In this document: one piece after another, positions 37,145-46,016 of the stretch
Numbering within the stretch: position 1 is the first letter of the stretch
Layout of the letters: each line of letters opens with the position of its first letter
Assembly (NCBI RefSeq): GCF_004346225.1
Contig: NZ_SMAJ01000003.1
Coordinates: 186,001-250,000, forward strand
Source: Paralcaligenes ureilyticus
GTDB lineage: Bacteria > Pseudomonadota > Gammaproteobacteria > Burkholderiales > Burkholderiaceae_B
Direction of reading: 5' to 3'
Length of the DNA: 64,000 nt
Position numbers and translations under genes: made by a program
The notes under the pieces: generated by a model
The model's database searches: none
Seen by the model: the letters and a program-made list of their open reading frames with translations, nothing else
Told to the model about the DNA's origin: nothing

Positions 37145-37874
37145 TCTGAAGTGCGCTTATTTCGTTGCCGGCACCGACACTGAAATCGGCAAGACGCTGA
37201 TCGCGAGCAGCCTGTTATATGCCCTGACGCAAACCGGCCTGCGCACGGCCGGCATGAAACCCGTCTCGGCCGGCGCCGAGCTGCGCGACGGCATCTGGCA
37301 TAACGATGATGCCGATGCGTTGGCGGCGCAGGCCAGCGTGGTGCTGCCGACAGCGCTGGCGACCCCTTATGTGTTGCGCGAGCCCACTGCACCGCATATC
37401 GCCGCCGCACGGGAAGGCCGTACGATAGAGTTGCCGCATATCTTGGCTTGCTACACGCAGATTACGGCGCGTGCCGATGCCGTGGTGGTCGAGGGCGTTG
37501 GCGGCTTTCGGGTGCCGCTGAATCAGGCTGTCGATACGGCTGACCTGGCGCAGAAGTTGGGCTTGCCGGTCGTACTGGTGGTCGGGTTGCGTCTGGGCTG
37601 CATCAGCCACACATTATTGACGGTGGAAGCGATTGCCGCGCGTGGGTTGCAACTAGCGGCCTGGGTCGCCAATACCGTCGACAGCCATATGCTCAACAGT
37701 GAGGCTACCGTCGATGCGCTTGCGTCGCGTATCGCAGCGCCTTTGCTGGGCACGGTTCCAAGGCTTTCCGCTGAATCTCACCCTGGCGCAAAATGGGTAT
37801 CAATCGTTGGCCGTTATCTGAATTTTTCAAGTTTGCCGGGCTGGCCGACTAATGCAACGCCCCTTGGGCAGTGA
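37137..37874 (+). CDS. bioD: Dethiobiotin synthase BioD
   Basis: ATP-dependent carboxylase closing the ureido ring of dethiobiotin; 245 residues. The P-loop GTDTEIGKT is at about residues 12 to 20, followed by GMKPVSAGA near 39 and VVEGVGGFRVPL near 118. It overlaps bioA by 8 nt. nadB starts 9 nt after its stop, so biotin and NAD genes may share a transcript. Confidence 0.95.
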   Translation: MRNLKCAYFVAGTDTEIGKTLIASSLLYALTQTGLRTAGMKPVSAGAELRDGIWHNDDADALAAQASVVLPTALATPYVLREPTAPHIAAAREGRTIELPHILACYTQITARADAVVVEGVGGFRVPLNQAVDTADLAQKLGLPVVLVVGLRLGCISHTLLTVEAIAARGLQLAAWVANTVDSHMLNSEATVDALASRIAAPLLGTVPRLSAESHPGAKWVSIVGRYLNFSSLPGWPTNATPLGQ

Positions 37875-37883
37875 CGTGAAAAG

Positions 37884-39548
37884 ATGATTAAATTTGATGT
37901 GGCCATTATCGGAAGTGGCTTGGCCGGCCTGACGGTGGCGTTGCACCTTGCCTGTGATAAAAAAGTAGTCGTTATTTCCAAGAGAGCATTGCTTGATGGT
38001 GCCAGCAACTGGGCGCAAGGAGGTATTGCGGCAGTGCTGGACTCTCACGATAGTCACGCGGCGCACATCGCCGATACGCTCACGGCAGGCGTGGGATTGT
38101 GCGATGAGGCAGTAGTGCGCTATATCGTTGAAAATGGCAAATCGGCCATTGACTGGCTGATTGAGCAAGGCGTGCCCTTTACTCCCGATGCCAAGGCTGA
38201 ATTGGGCTTTCATCTGACACGCGAAGGCGGACACAGCCAGCGTCGTATCATTCACGCAGCGGATGCCACCGGCCATGTGGTGCAAGTCACGCTCGAACAA
38301 AAGGTACGTGCACACCCCAACATTACGTTGTTGGAGAATCACTCTGGGGTAAAGCTCATTACCCGTAGAATCGGGCGTACGCAAGCTGAGACCCGGGTTA
38401 AAGATGTCGCCGACTCTGACAGGCGAATAGATCCATTGCAATGTCTTGGCCTGTATGTATTTGACGAAGTCAGCGACAGAGTCGAAACCGTTCTTGCCGA
38501 TCACACGGTGCTTGCCACGGGCGGCGCGGGGAAAGTCTATCTGCACACCAGTAATCCGGATACGGCGACGGGCGATGGCATCGCGATGGCGTGGCGCGCT
38601 GGATGCCGGGTGAGCAATATGGAATTCATGCAGTTTCATCCAACCTGCCTTTATCACCCGACGGCCAAATCGTTTCTGATTTCTGAAGCCCTGCGTGGCG
38701 AAGGTGGTCTTTTAAAAATCCCGACGAAGGCAGAGACGGACGCTGGCCAGAGGTTCATGCAACATTATGATGAGCGGTTGGAACTCGCGCCTCGCGATGT
38801 GGTCGCACGGGCGATCGATGCCGAGATAAAAAAACGTGGCCTGAATCATGTCGACCTGGATATCAGCCATTGCTCACCAGGATTTATCGAGGAGCATTTC
38901 CCCACCATTTATGCACGATGCCTGACTTACGGCATCGATATCACTCGCGAGCCCATTCCCGTTGTACCGGCGATGCATTTTACGTGTGGGGGGGTGGTCA
39001 CCGATCTGGCGGGCTGCACGGATATTCCTTGCCTGTACGCGGTGGGAGAAGCCGCGTGTACGGGCTTGCATGGCGCCAATCGGCTGGCGAGCAACTCCTT
39101 GCTGGAATGCCTGGTCATGGGCCGCAGCACAGCGCAATTCATCAAGCGTCAGGCCGCGCGTACAGAAATGCGAATGCAGGAAGCCGTATCCGATTGGGAT
39201 GATAGCCGGGTGGCGGATGCCGATGAAGCTGTGGTGATTTCTCATGCCTGGGACGAAGTGCGCCGCTTGATGTGGAACTATGTGGGCATTGTGCGTACCG
39301 ATAAGCGCTTGGCGCGCGCACAGCATCGCATCCATTTATTGCAGGAAGAGATCGAAGCGTATTACCGAAGCTATCGAGTCAGCAGCAACATGCTGGAGTG
39401 TCGCAATTTAATTCAGGTGGCGGCGCTCGTCGTGCAAAGCGCCCTGTCGCGCAAAGAAAGTCGTGGCCTGCATTTCTGTCAGGATTACCCTTACATCTTG
39501 CCCAAAGCGTTGCCAACCGTGCTGACTCCCAATGCCGGATTTCGGTAA
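37884..39548 (+). CDS. nadB: L-aspartate oxidase NadB
   Basis: FAD enzyme oxidising L-aspartate to iminoaspartate, first step of de novo NAD synthesis; 554 residues. FAD fingerprint IGSGLAGL near residue 8, SNWAQGGIAA near 46, GGAGKVYLHTSNPDTATGDG near 213 and HFTCGGVVTD near 367, the succinate-dehydrogenase/NadB pattern. Compared with E. coli NadB there is an insert around residues 155 to 190. GAAAAG precedes the ATG. It converges on nadC with only 4 nt between the stops. Confidence 0.95.
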   Translation: MIKFDVAIIGSGLAGLTVALHLACDKKVVVISKRALLDGASNWAQGGIAAVLDSHDSHAAHIADTLTAGVGLCDEAVVRYIVENGKSAIDWLIEQGVPFTPDAKAELGFHLTREGGHSQRRIIHAADATGHVVQVTLEQKVRAHPNITLLENHSGVKLITRRIGRTQAETRVKDVADSDRRIDPLQCLGLYVFDEVSDRVETVLADHTVLATGGAGKVYLHTSNPDTATGDGIAMAWRAGCRVSNMEFMQFHPTCLYHPTAKSFLISEALRGEGGLLKIPTKAETDAGQRFMQHYDERLELAPRDVVARAIDAEIKKRGLNHVDLDISHCSPGFIEEHFPTIYARCLTYGIDITREPIPVVPAMHFTCGGVVTDLAGCTDIPCLYAVGEAACTGLHGANRLASNSLLECLVMGRSTAQFIKRQAARTEMRMQEAVSDWDDSRVADADEAVVISHAWDEVRRLMWNYVGIVRTDKRLARAQHRIHLLQEEIEAYYRSYRVSSNMLECRNLIQVAALVVQSALSRKESRGLHFCQDYPYILPKALPTVLTPNAGFR

Positions 39549-39552
39549 GCTA

Positions 39553-40437
39553 TTAGGGCGTCTCTACAACACGCATGGAAAAATCAACGGCGCGAACGTC
39601 TTTCGTCAGGCTGCCGATAGAAATGCGATCTACCCCGGTTTCGGCAATATGGCGTACCGTCTCTTTATTAATGCCGCCGGAAGCCTCCAGCAGGGCGCGG
39701 TCAGCGGTTATATTCACGGCTTTACGCATGGCATCCAGACTAAAATTATCCAGCAATATCGACGTGGCCCCGGCCACTAATGCTTCTTCGAGCTGGGCCA
39801 GGTTTTCTACCTCGATCTGAACCGGCACCCCTTGTGGCAGCGTCAGTGCCAGTTTCATGACGGCGGCCACGCCCCCGGCGGCGGCGATGTGGTTTTCCTT
39901 GATCAGCACGCCATCGTATAAGGCCAGTCGCTGATTGGCGCCACCGCCCACGCGCACCGCATATTTTTGCGCCAACCTCAGTCCGGGCAAGGTTTTGCGC
40001 GTATCCAGAATCTTGGCTTTAGTGCCTTCGACGACATGCACATAGCTCCGTGTCGCAGTCGCTGTGGCAGACAGCAATTGCAGAAAGTTCAGCGCGCTGC
40101 GTTCAGCGGTAAGTAAGCCACGTGCCGGCGCCCGGATGCGGCACACCAGGCTATTCGCGCGCATGAGCTGACCTTCCGCGTAGCACCATTCAATGCGGGT
40201 GCGTGGATCGCAGCGCAGCATGATGGATTCGAACCAGGGCGCACCGCAGAGCACGGCCTCGTCGCGAACTGTCAGTTCAGCCGTCTTCATGTCATCGATC
40301 GGTACGAGAAGCCCCGTAACATCGCCGCTGCCCACATCCTCGGCGAGCGCCGCTTCCACGTTAGCCAAGAAAGCCGTTTGCAGCGTCGCATCAAAAGGCG
40401 CGAACGGATTGTTCAAGTTCGTCATGTACGCACTCAT
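39553..40437 (-). CDS. nadC: Nicotinate-nucleotide pyrophosphorylase NadC
   Basis: Quinolinate phosphoribosyltransferase forming NaMN, third de novo NAD step; 294 residues. The active-site pattern [10 protein letters not shown] near residue 150, [26 protein letters not shown] following it, and the C-terminal EASGGI plus [11 protein letters not shown] are intact. It overlaps nadA by 4 nt downstream on the - strand, so the two are co-translated. Confidence 0.95.
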   Translation of the reverse strand: MSAYMTNLNNPFAPFDATLQTAFLANVEAALAEDVGSGDVTGLLVPIDDMKTAELTVRDEAVLCGAPWFESIMLRCDPRTRIEWCYAEGQLMRANSLVCRIRAPARGLLTAERSALNFLQLLSATATATRSYVHVVEGTKAKILDTRKTLPGLRLAQKYAVRVGGGANQRLALYDGVLIKENHIAAAGGVAAVMKLALTLPQGVPVQIEVENLAQLEEALVAGATSILLDNFSLDAMRKAVNITADRALLEASGGINKETVRHIAETGVDRISIGSLTKDVRAVDFSMRVVETP

Positions 40438-41567
40438 GCCGGGCCTATTCCTGTAAAAAGGGCTTGTTCTTTTGCCAGATCGGCGCCGGGCCGAACATTG
40501 GCCTTGCGCTGGGCGGCGAAATCCAGCATACGATCAATACAGACCACCGCGCGACGGCCGATGTCCGCGTCCATCGTTATTTCGTTGGCGCCGGATTCAA
40601 GCGCATCGGCCAGGCTCTGTAGCGAGTTCATGGCCATCCACGGGCACTGCGCGCAGCTCTTGCACGTAGCGCTGTTGCCTGCGGTCGGGGCGGCGATAAA
40701 GTATTTGCCTGGCGCGGCCTGCCCCATCTTGTGCAACAAGCCCATATCGGTGGCGACAATGAATGTGGTTGCATCAAGCGTTTGCGCCGCCCTGATAAGC
40801 TGCGACGTTGAACCCACCACGTCCGCCTGTGCGACCACAGCCGCAGGCGATTCCGGGTGTACCAAGACCTTGGCCTCGGGATGTTCTTGGCGCAGCAGTT
40901 CCAGCTCCAGTCCCTTGAATTCATCGTGGACTAGACACGAACCCTGCCACAGCAGCATATCGGCGCCTGTTTTTTCTTGGATATAAGTACCCAGATGCTT
41001 GTCTGGCGCCCACAGTATTTTTTTTCCCTGTGCATGCAGATGAGCGACGATGTCCAGGCCAATGGACGAGGTCACCATCCAGTCTGCGCGGGCTTTGACG
41101 GCGGCGCTGGTGTTGGCGTAAACCACCACCGTGCGTTCAGGGTGCGCATCGCAAAAAGCGGTAAATTCAGCCGCATCACAACCCAGATCGAGCGAGCATG
41201 TCGCCTCTAGGTCGGGCATGATGACACGCTTGTGCGGGCTCAGGATTTTGGAGGTTTCTCCCATGAAACGCACACCGGCTACTATCAGCGTTTGGGCCGC
41301 ATGGTCGCGTGCGAAACGGGCCATTTCCAGCGAATCCGACACACAGCCGCCTGTTTCCTCCGCCAGGTCCTGGATGTCGGCGTCGACGTAATAATGCGCC
41401 ACCAGCACGGCCTGATGTTGTTCCAACTGTCGCCTGATGCGCGCCTTCAGAGCCTGTTTCTGATCGGTGGACGCGGGGTCGCGCACGCGCGCCCATCCCT
41501 GGGCAATCGTACTCAGCCCCGAGAGCATGTGTGGCTGCTCAAATTCAATAACTTTAATTTTCGACAT
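40434..41567 (-). CDS. nadA: Quinolinate synthase NadA
   Basis: 4Fe-4S enzyme condensing iminoaspartate with dihydroxyacetone phosphate to quinolinate; 377 residues. The cluster cysteines lie in [10 protein letters not shown], in the CSLDLGCDA region and in [13 protein letters not shown] near residue 295. The segment [19 protein letters not shown] near 57 is typical. First gene of a nadA-nadC unit facing nadB; the promoter must lie in 41568 to about 41800, where I see no clear boxes. Confidence 0.95.
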   Translation of the reverse strand: MSKIKVIEFEQPHMLSGLSTIAQGWARVRDPASTDQKQALKARIRRQLEQHQAVLVAHYYVDADIQDLAEETGGCVSDSLEMARFARDHAAQTLIVAGVRFMGETSKILSPHKRVIMPDLEATCSLDLGCDAAEFTAFCDAHPERTVVVYANTSAAVKARADWMVTSSIGLDIVAHLHAQGKKILWAPDKHLGTYIQEKTGADMLLWQGSCLVHDEFKGLELELLRQEHPEAKVLVHPESPAAVVAQADVVGSTSQLIRAAQTLDATTFIVATDMGLLHKMGQAAPGKYFIAAPTAGNSATCKSCAQCPWMAMNSLQSLADALESGANEITMDADIGRRAVVCIDRMLDFAAQRKANVRPGADLAKEQALFTGIGPA

Positions 41568-41801
41568 GGGTGGCGAAGAGAGAGGACTACAAGTGGGGAG
41601 TAATCATACGTGGATTCAAGTCTGACGTGCAACGACTATGACGTTATGAAGAGAACGTGCTTACAGGGTTGTGTCAACTCATCAATACCCTTAATCCTCG
41701 GACGGAAGGCAGATTCTTATTCTTTGTCGGGCATGTAACATTGACGGCCGGCACGTAAAGAGCATTAGGGAACAGGTAGGAAAGATATATTTGTTGGGCG
41801 G

Positions 41802-41875
41802 ATGGCAGCCACAAGGGCTGCCGCTACAAAGACGTACCTGTCAATAATGTAGTGGCAGCCCTTGTGGCTGCCATT
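41802..41875. repeat. REPIN-like double palindrome R1
   Basis: Two inverted 26 to 27-bp arms (41802 to 41828 and 41849 to about 41875), each itself a small hairpin of the form GGCAGCCacaaGGGCTGCC, flank a 20-nt loop. Arms differ at one position. The loop matches, in reverse complement, the loop of R3 at 43040 to 43058. Lies between nadA and the glyoxalase-family remnant; the other bases of the 41568 to 41899 spacer hold nothing I recognise. Confidence 0.75.
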
Positions 41876-41913
41876 GTCTATTGCATCGAACGCCATTGTT
41901 TATTGCATTGAAT
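41870..41913. repeat. Tandem 22-bp duplication
   Basis: Two head-to-tail 22-bp units (41870 to 41891, 41892 to 41913) starting GCCATTGT and differing at a few positions. The second contains the stop codon and last codons of the glyoxalase-family gene; the first is a copy of that 3' end abutting R1, so it may have arisen when the repeat element landed. Confidence 0.6.
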
Positions 41914-42275
41914 GCAAACCCACCATGTTTCCTTCGGTGTCTAGAACCAGGGAGATAAAGCCGTACTTGGCCGATCGACATTTTGTTTTTGTGAATGCCG
42001 CCTCCAAATTTTTTGAAACGGCTTTCCTCGGCGGCACAATCTTCGCAATGGAAATAAACCAAGGTACTGTTGCCGCCGGATGGGACGCCATCCATTTTGA
42101 CCAAGGCTCCACTAGCGCCGCTACTGCCCATGTCCATCGGAAATCCCCAGAGTTCGATTTCCGGGCTCTCGAGTTTTTCCAATTTGAGTTGAAAAACGGA
42201 TTCGTAAAATTTCTTTGCGCGATCGAGGTCTTGCACGTAGATTTCAAACCAGCCAACAGGATTGTGTTTCATCAT
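41900..42275 (-). pseudogene. Frameshifted VOC (glyoxalase/bleomycin-resistance) family gene
   Basis: Starts as a normal VOC protein (WFEIYVQDLDRAKKFYESVF, then FPMDMG and FHCEDCAAEESR), running in one frame to about KMSIGQV. The expected C-terminus (YGFISLVLDTEGNMVGLHS) is in the neighbouring frame, ending at the TAA at 41902 to 41900. One extra G on the - strand near 41966 explains the shift; without it the protein would be about 124 residues, normal for the family. As read, translation continues into the repeat region, giving 144 residues with an abnormal tail. It is either a recent mutation or a sequencing error. No substrate can be assigned. Confidence 0.8.
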
Positions 42276-42428
42276 GGTTCTCCGTCATGGAAGGCAAAAT
42301 TTTAGGTATGCGACACATTGGCGCCGCTGACTGGGCACCCCATCCATACGCGTAATCGCATAGGTAATGGGCGATACCTCTTTTGCTGCCTGTTTTTGCC
42401 GCAAAAATGGACAACCCATTGTTCGGAT

Positions 42429-42490
42429 TATGGCACCCACAAGGGGTGCCGCTACCACTTACAAAGGTAAGTTTTTGTAGATGCCATTTT
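42429..42490. repeat. REPIN-like palindrome R2 (degenerate)
   Basis: The left arm at about 42431 to 42456 (TGGCACCCAC.AGGGGTGCCGCTAC) matches the arms of R3 closely; the right arm near 42476 to 42490 (TGTAGATGCCATTTTGGC) is decayed. The surrounding spacer 42276 to 42758 has no convincing gene. Confidence 0.6.
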
Positions 42491-42758
42491 GGCTTTGCCG
42501 TTGGCGCGAAGGCGTATAATTCAAGGGCGGCAGCGGCAGGGTATTCTTGCGTGCCGCAACGTCGCGATGAACAATTTTTCTCATAATTCAAAAATAGGGA
42601 TGTCGCTCGCCGCCGATAGATTCGGCCCAAGTAATACGCCAAAACGCGTTAGGTCCAAGCAGGATTGCGGCATGGCATTACCAACGCAGTATCGGGCTTT
42701 TGCCCTGTTCACAGTCTGTCTTGTTGTTTCAACTGTTTAATCAACGGGAGTCACAGCC

Positions 42759-42953
42759 ATGACACGTAAATATATCGACTGTCGCAGTGTGCCAAGCGAC
42801 ACGAAATGCTCTGTTGCCATATCGGCCGACAATGAAAAAGAGCTCATGGAAGTTGCAGTGCAGCATGCGGTCGCTGTTCACGGTCACAACGATACACCGC
42901 AATTGCGGCAACAACTGAAAGAGGCGTTTAGAGACGGCAGCCCACCTAATTAG
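42759..42953 (+). CDS. Small DUF1059 protein
   Basis: 64-residue protein of the DUF1059 family: it opens RKYIDCRSVPSD, has two early Cys (in IDCRS and TKCSVAI), and the central VQHAVAVHGHNDTPQLRQQL is the conserved family part with two His. Function is unknown; family members are short stand-alone proteins. GGAG lies 8 nt before the ATG. It stands alone between two REP-like repeats, just outside the integration site. Confidence 0.85.
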   Translation: MTRKYIDCRSVPSDTKCSVAISADNEKELMEVAVQHAVAVHGHNDTPQLRQQLKEAFRDGSPPN

Positions 42954-43011
42954 GTGGTAAGCGCCGCACAAGTGACGAACTCCGCAGACGTTGCTGCGTG
43001 TTGATCAGGTG

Positions 43012-43086
43012 GATGGCACCCACGAGGGGTGCCGCTACATTATTCACGGGCACGTCTTTGTAGCGGCACCCCTCGTGGGTGCCATC
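43012..43086. repeat. REPIN-like double palindrome R3 (perfect arms)
   Basis: Perfect 28-bp inverted repeat: 43012 to 43039 against 43059 to 43086, arms of the form GGCACCCACGAGGGGTGCC plus GCTACA, with a 19-nt loop containing CACGTCTT. In reverse complement the whole element lines up with R1, loop included (AAGACGT, AATAATGTAG). A folded transcript or single strand would give a cruciform or three-way structure. Confidence 0.85.
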
Positions 43087-43152
43087 TTGCCCAAAACTTA
43101 CCCAGAAAAGAAAATGCGGCTTTGCAAAAACCTTGCAAAGCCGCATGAATAG

Positions 43153-43197
43153 TGGTCGGGGCGAAAGGATTCGAACCTTCGACCCTCTGGTCCCAAA
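43153..43197 (-). tRNA. 3' half of tRNA-Pro(UGG): attachment site of an integrated element
   Basis: Read on the - strand this gives the anticodon loop TTTGGGA (anticodon TGG), the 3' anticodon stem CCAGA, T-arm GGTTCGAATCC, acceptor strand CGCCCCGA and an encoded CCA at 43155 to 43153. Upstream of the loop the sequence is not tRNA: the 5' half, D-arm and 5' acceptor strand are missing. A 3' tRNA half next to a tyrosine integrase gene is the usual scar (attL/attR) of integration into a tRNA. The intact tRNA-Pro should lie at the far, higher-coordinate end of the element; I found no second copy of this core in the window. Confidence 0.88.
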
Positions 43198-43328
43198 GAC
43201 ATGGAACGAGTGTCTATCAATGTCTTTTGGCGTAGTTGAATTCAATTAAATCAAATATATATAAGAATTTTGTGTCGGTTCACGGCTTTTGACGTACACT
43301 CAAATCCACGAATTTTAGTGGGGCAAAC

Positions 43329-44786
43329 GTGGGGCAAAAAATAAGTACTGCGATCACGCCTAAAAACGGTGGAACGTTCGCGGAAATGGAATTGCGGCAC
43401 GTGGATCATGGTGCAATCTTACTGGAAGATGGCCTGAAGGGCCGGGCAGGCACAAAGAAAGGCGCGCTGTCAATCCGTTGGACACACAGGTACTTTAGCC
43501 CGACGCTCAAAAAAACCCGTGAGATCGGGTGTGGCATTTGGCCGGTTGAAAAGATGAAAACCATCCGCGTGCGGCGCGACGGATATCGGTTGTTGCTCAG
43601 CCAGAGTCTTGACCCGTTGGATGAAGCGCAAGCGGCAGCGCTAGAAGGTCAACGTCATCTAGCGGAAGAAAGGGCTTCCCTGGCGGAGCGCGAGGCTCAG
43701 GCCGCCACCGAAGCGGCAACCTTGCTTACGGTTGATAGCCTCATGCTTGCATGGTTAAAAGACGGTGTGAGGCACAGGGACGGCAACAAGGAAATCACCT
43801 GGCGTTATGAAAAATACATCAAGGTTGGCCTAGGCCCCATTCCGGTCAAATTGTTAACCGAGGATCGGGTGCGTGGGCATTTGAAGGAGCTCGTCGCACG
43901 TGGCATGAACCGCACTGCCGTCCACGTTCGCGATAATCTGACTGCCGCATTTCGGTGGGCAGAGAGGCGTCAACCCTGGCGCAGGCTATTGATTGACGGC
44001 AACCCACTTGATTTAATCGACATTAAGCAGATCGTCGACATTGACTATGACAATATCCGCACGCGCAAGCTGTCCGAGGTTGAGATAGCAGAGCTTGGCA
44101 CGATCCTGCACACGATCAGATATGGGTACGAACAGGCGGCGGCAGGCACGAAATATATGCACCTGCGCCCGATTCAAGAGGATACTGAGTTGGCCGTGTG
44201 GATTATGTTATCGACGTTATGTCGGGTCGGAGAGTTGTCGAAAGCAGAGTGGCGCTATGTCGATTTTGATGCGCGCACATGGCACGTACCGAGGGATCAC
44301 GTGAAAAAATTGCGCGGCAACGTGCATACGGGCATCACCATTTCCTTATCCGACTTTGCGTTCGACCTTTTCAAGCGCTTGCACCTCATCAACGGTAATA
44401 CACCCTATTTGATCCCGGCCCGGCGTGGAGATAAAGGGCACATCAACGAACAAGCGATTACAAAACAGATTACCGACCGGCAGGCGATGTTTTGCAAGAC
44501 GGGAAAAGCAAAGCAAAACAGGAAGCAGGATAACAGTTTGGTCTTATCAAAAGGCAGTAACGGCAACTGGACGAGTCACGATCTGCGGCGCACAGGTGCA
44601 ACGCTGATGCAATCGCTGGGTATTACGCCGGTCGTGATCGATTTTTGTCAAAACCACGTGCTTGAAGGCAGCAAAACGCGACGGCATTACATGCAGCATC
44701 CCTATATCGCTGAAATGAAAGTTGCATGGACGGCGCTAGGCCAGTATTTGTTGCTGATGAAGAACGCAAAAAATGGCGACGCGTGA
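43329..44786 (+). CDS. Tyrosine recombinase (phage/island-type integrase)
   Basis: 485-residue integrase that recombines the element with tRNA-Pro. An N-terminal arm-binding region and coiled-coil-like Ala/Glu stretch (about residues 95 to 135) precede the core-binding domain (about 140 to 230) and catalytic domain. Catalytic residues: Arg in LCRVGELSKAEW near 300, the HxxR box in SHDLRRTGA near 418, and the nucleophile Tyr in RRHYMQH near 456. The GTG start at 43329 is 130 nt from the attachment site; there is no ATG at the proper place. The C-terminus is complete and followed by a terminator. Likely functional. Confidence 0.93.
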   Translation: MGQKISTAITPKNGGTFAEMELRHVDHGAILLEDGLKGRAGTKKGALSIRWTHRYFSPTLKKTREIGCGIWPVEKMKTIRVRRDGYRLLLSQSLDPLDEAQAAALEGQRHLAEERASLAEREAQAATEAATLLTVDSLMLAWLKDGVRHRDGNKEITWRYEKYIKVGLGPIPVKLLTEDRVRGHLKELVARGMNRTAVHVRDNLTAAFRWAERRQPWRRLLIDGNPLDLIDIKQIVDIDYDNIRTRKLSEVEIAELGTILHTIRYGYEQAAAGTKYMHLRPIQEDTELAVWIMLSTLCRVGELSKAEWRYVDFDARTWHVPRDHVKKLRGNVHTGITISLSDFAFDLFKRLHLINGNTPYLIPARRGDKGHINEQAITKQITDRQAMFCKTGKAKQNRKQDNSLVLSKGSNGNWTSHDLRRTGATLMQSLGITPVVIDFCQNHVLEGSKTRRHYMQHPYIAEMKVAWTALGQYLLLMKNAKNGDA

Positions 44787-44787
44787 C

Positions 44788-44810
44788 TACCCACTTCGAG
44801 TGGCTTTTTT
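44788..44810 (+). terminator. Intrinsic terminator after the integrase gene
   Basis: CCACT (44791 to 44795) pairs with AGTGG (44799 to 44803) over a TCG loop, followed directly by CTTTTTT to 44810. Starts 5 nt after the integrase stop codon. Confidence 0.75.
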
Positions 44811-45128
44811 CTTTGCCCCCTGGCCTTTTATGTGACACCACTGTTTGTCCATAATGCCACCTCTTCATCCGTTTGGCGAAATTTCAGACCGATGCTGGAG
44901 CTCTGGAAACCATTTATACGCGCGGGTCACACGTTATAACTATATGAGGGCAGCGTTTCACGTGGGATGCCATTGCCAACGCAATGAGGGCGTCGAGGTC
45001 ACTTTCTTTTTTAATCCTTCGTTTGATAAACAGGGTGAAAAACTAGACACGTCACGTGGACGGCCACTTCAAATAATCACGATTTTCGCTGACACTTGTA
45101 ATGTCTATTTCGATACCAGCGACCTCGC
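44811..45128. other. No recognisable gene
   Basis: Spacer after the integrase terminator. Short open frames here look like chance ORFs; I see no repeat, tRNA or clear promoter. Confidence 0.4.
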
Positions 45129-45386
45129 ATGATAAACACAATCTCAATACAAAAGCCCGTCGGATTGACCAGATTATCGCGAGCCTGCGGTCTGGCTCGA
45201 GGGTTCCGGCGGGTACTCGAGCGGCAGATCAGAGTGGGGTGCGTAGGCCCGCGTCGGTTGCGCTTGCCACTCGAGGTTGGTGGATGTCAAAGGGGGCATG
45301 GCGAAATCAATAACCTATGGGACATTTGCATTAAGACGTGCAGGCCGAGCCAGACTGATCTGCGCGTTGTGGGGGAAGCAAAATGA
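45129..45386 (+). CDS. Hypothetical protein, doubtful
   Basis: 85-codon open frame, rich in Arg, Gly and Leu, whose TGA overlaps the ATG of the next frame (ATGA), the only argument for it being real. No similarity that I recognise and no good ribosome site. It may simply be a chance frame in island DNA. Confidence 0.2.
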   Translation: MINTISIQKPVGLTRLSRACGLARGFRRVLERQIRVGCVGPRRLRLPLEVGGCQRGHGEINNLWDICIKTCRPSQTDLRVVGEAK

Positions 45387-45772
45387 GAAATTCAAGTATC
45401 GATCCCGCAGGACTTTACCCAGTAGGCGCCTTCATTGGGATGTTCAGCGTCAGCCGCGCATTTTGGGACAAACTGCGCAGCGAGGGCGCGGCCCCACAGC
45501 CTCTTGTAAGGGAATGGCGCCGCAAGACTCTTTATCGTGGCTCGGACCTGTTGTTTTGGTCCGAAAACCCATCGACGTACGCTGAGCGCGCAGCGGCTAG
45601 GTCGCGTGACATTGGGGAGGATGCCCAAGCCAGTCTGGCCGCTCCGGGGATGTGTAAGCTCGATGTTGCCTGCGAGCCAAAGAGGGCCACGGTACGTGGC
45701 CGGGCGCAATCGTCCCGAGAGTTCGATAATGAAGGTGTAGTAAGTACACCTTCATGCACACATTCACTATAA
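45383..45772 (+). CDS. Hypothetical protein with AlpA-like helix-turn-helix N-terminus
   Basis: 129-residue protein. Residues 10 to 55 (VGAFIGMFSVSRAFWDKLR, then RRKTLYRGSDLLFW) have the shape of the small AlpA/excisionase-type DNA-binding modules: a target-site helix, a Pro-containing turn and a wing ending in SDLLFW. Such proteins often sit near integrases and regulate excision. The C-terminal half is low in recognisable structure. Position between the integrase and a mobilisation-gene fragment fits an island regulator; function is inference. Confidence 0.5.
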   Translation: MRNSSIDPAGLYPVGAFIGMFSVSRAFWDKLRSEGAAPQPLVREWRRKTLYRGSDLLFWSENPSTYAERAAARSRDIGEDAQASLAAPGMCKLDVACEPKRATVRGRAQSSREFDNEGVVSTPSCTHSL

Positions 45773-45794
45773 ATGATAATTTTGGGAGTTTGCC

Positions 45795-46016
45795 ATGGTG
45801 GGGTACGCAATTTTACGAGCAGCAAAACTTAAAAGCTTTGGAAGTATTGGTGCCTCTCTTTCGCACAACTATCGATCTCGCGAGACGCCCAATGCCGATT
45901 TCAACCGCACTCACAAGAATAAGCACTCGATGCGTGGCCCAGAGGATGTTGTGGAAGCCATCAAGGCTCGTTTTCCTGAGAAGAGGCGTAAAGACGCAGT
46001 TCTGTGCATGGAGTAG
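45795..46016 (+). pseudogene. N-terminal fragment of a MobV/Pre plasmid relaxase
   Basis: 73 codons beginning YAILRAAKLKSFGSIGASLSHNYRSRETPNAD, the unmistakable start of Mob/Pre plasmid recombination enzymes, with the first conserved motif HNYRSRETPNAD, and EKRRKDAVLCME near the end. Full-length relaxases have 300 or more residues, so at least the catalytic His motif and everything after it are lost. It ends at a TAG where an unrelated fragment on the opposite strand begins. Evidence that plasmid DNA contributed to the island. Confidence 0.85.

Noticed and set aside
42244-42642. - strand ORF of 132 codons overlapping the glyoxalase-family start
   Set aside because: Runs through the REP-like repeat R2 and lacks any domain; a chance frame.
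41802-43086. Possible CRISPR array from the repeated palindromes
   Set aside because: Only three irregularly spaced, oppositely oriented copies with conserved loops and no spacers; no cas genes.
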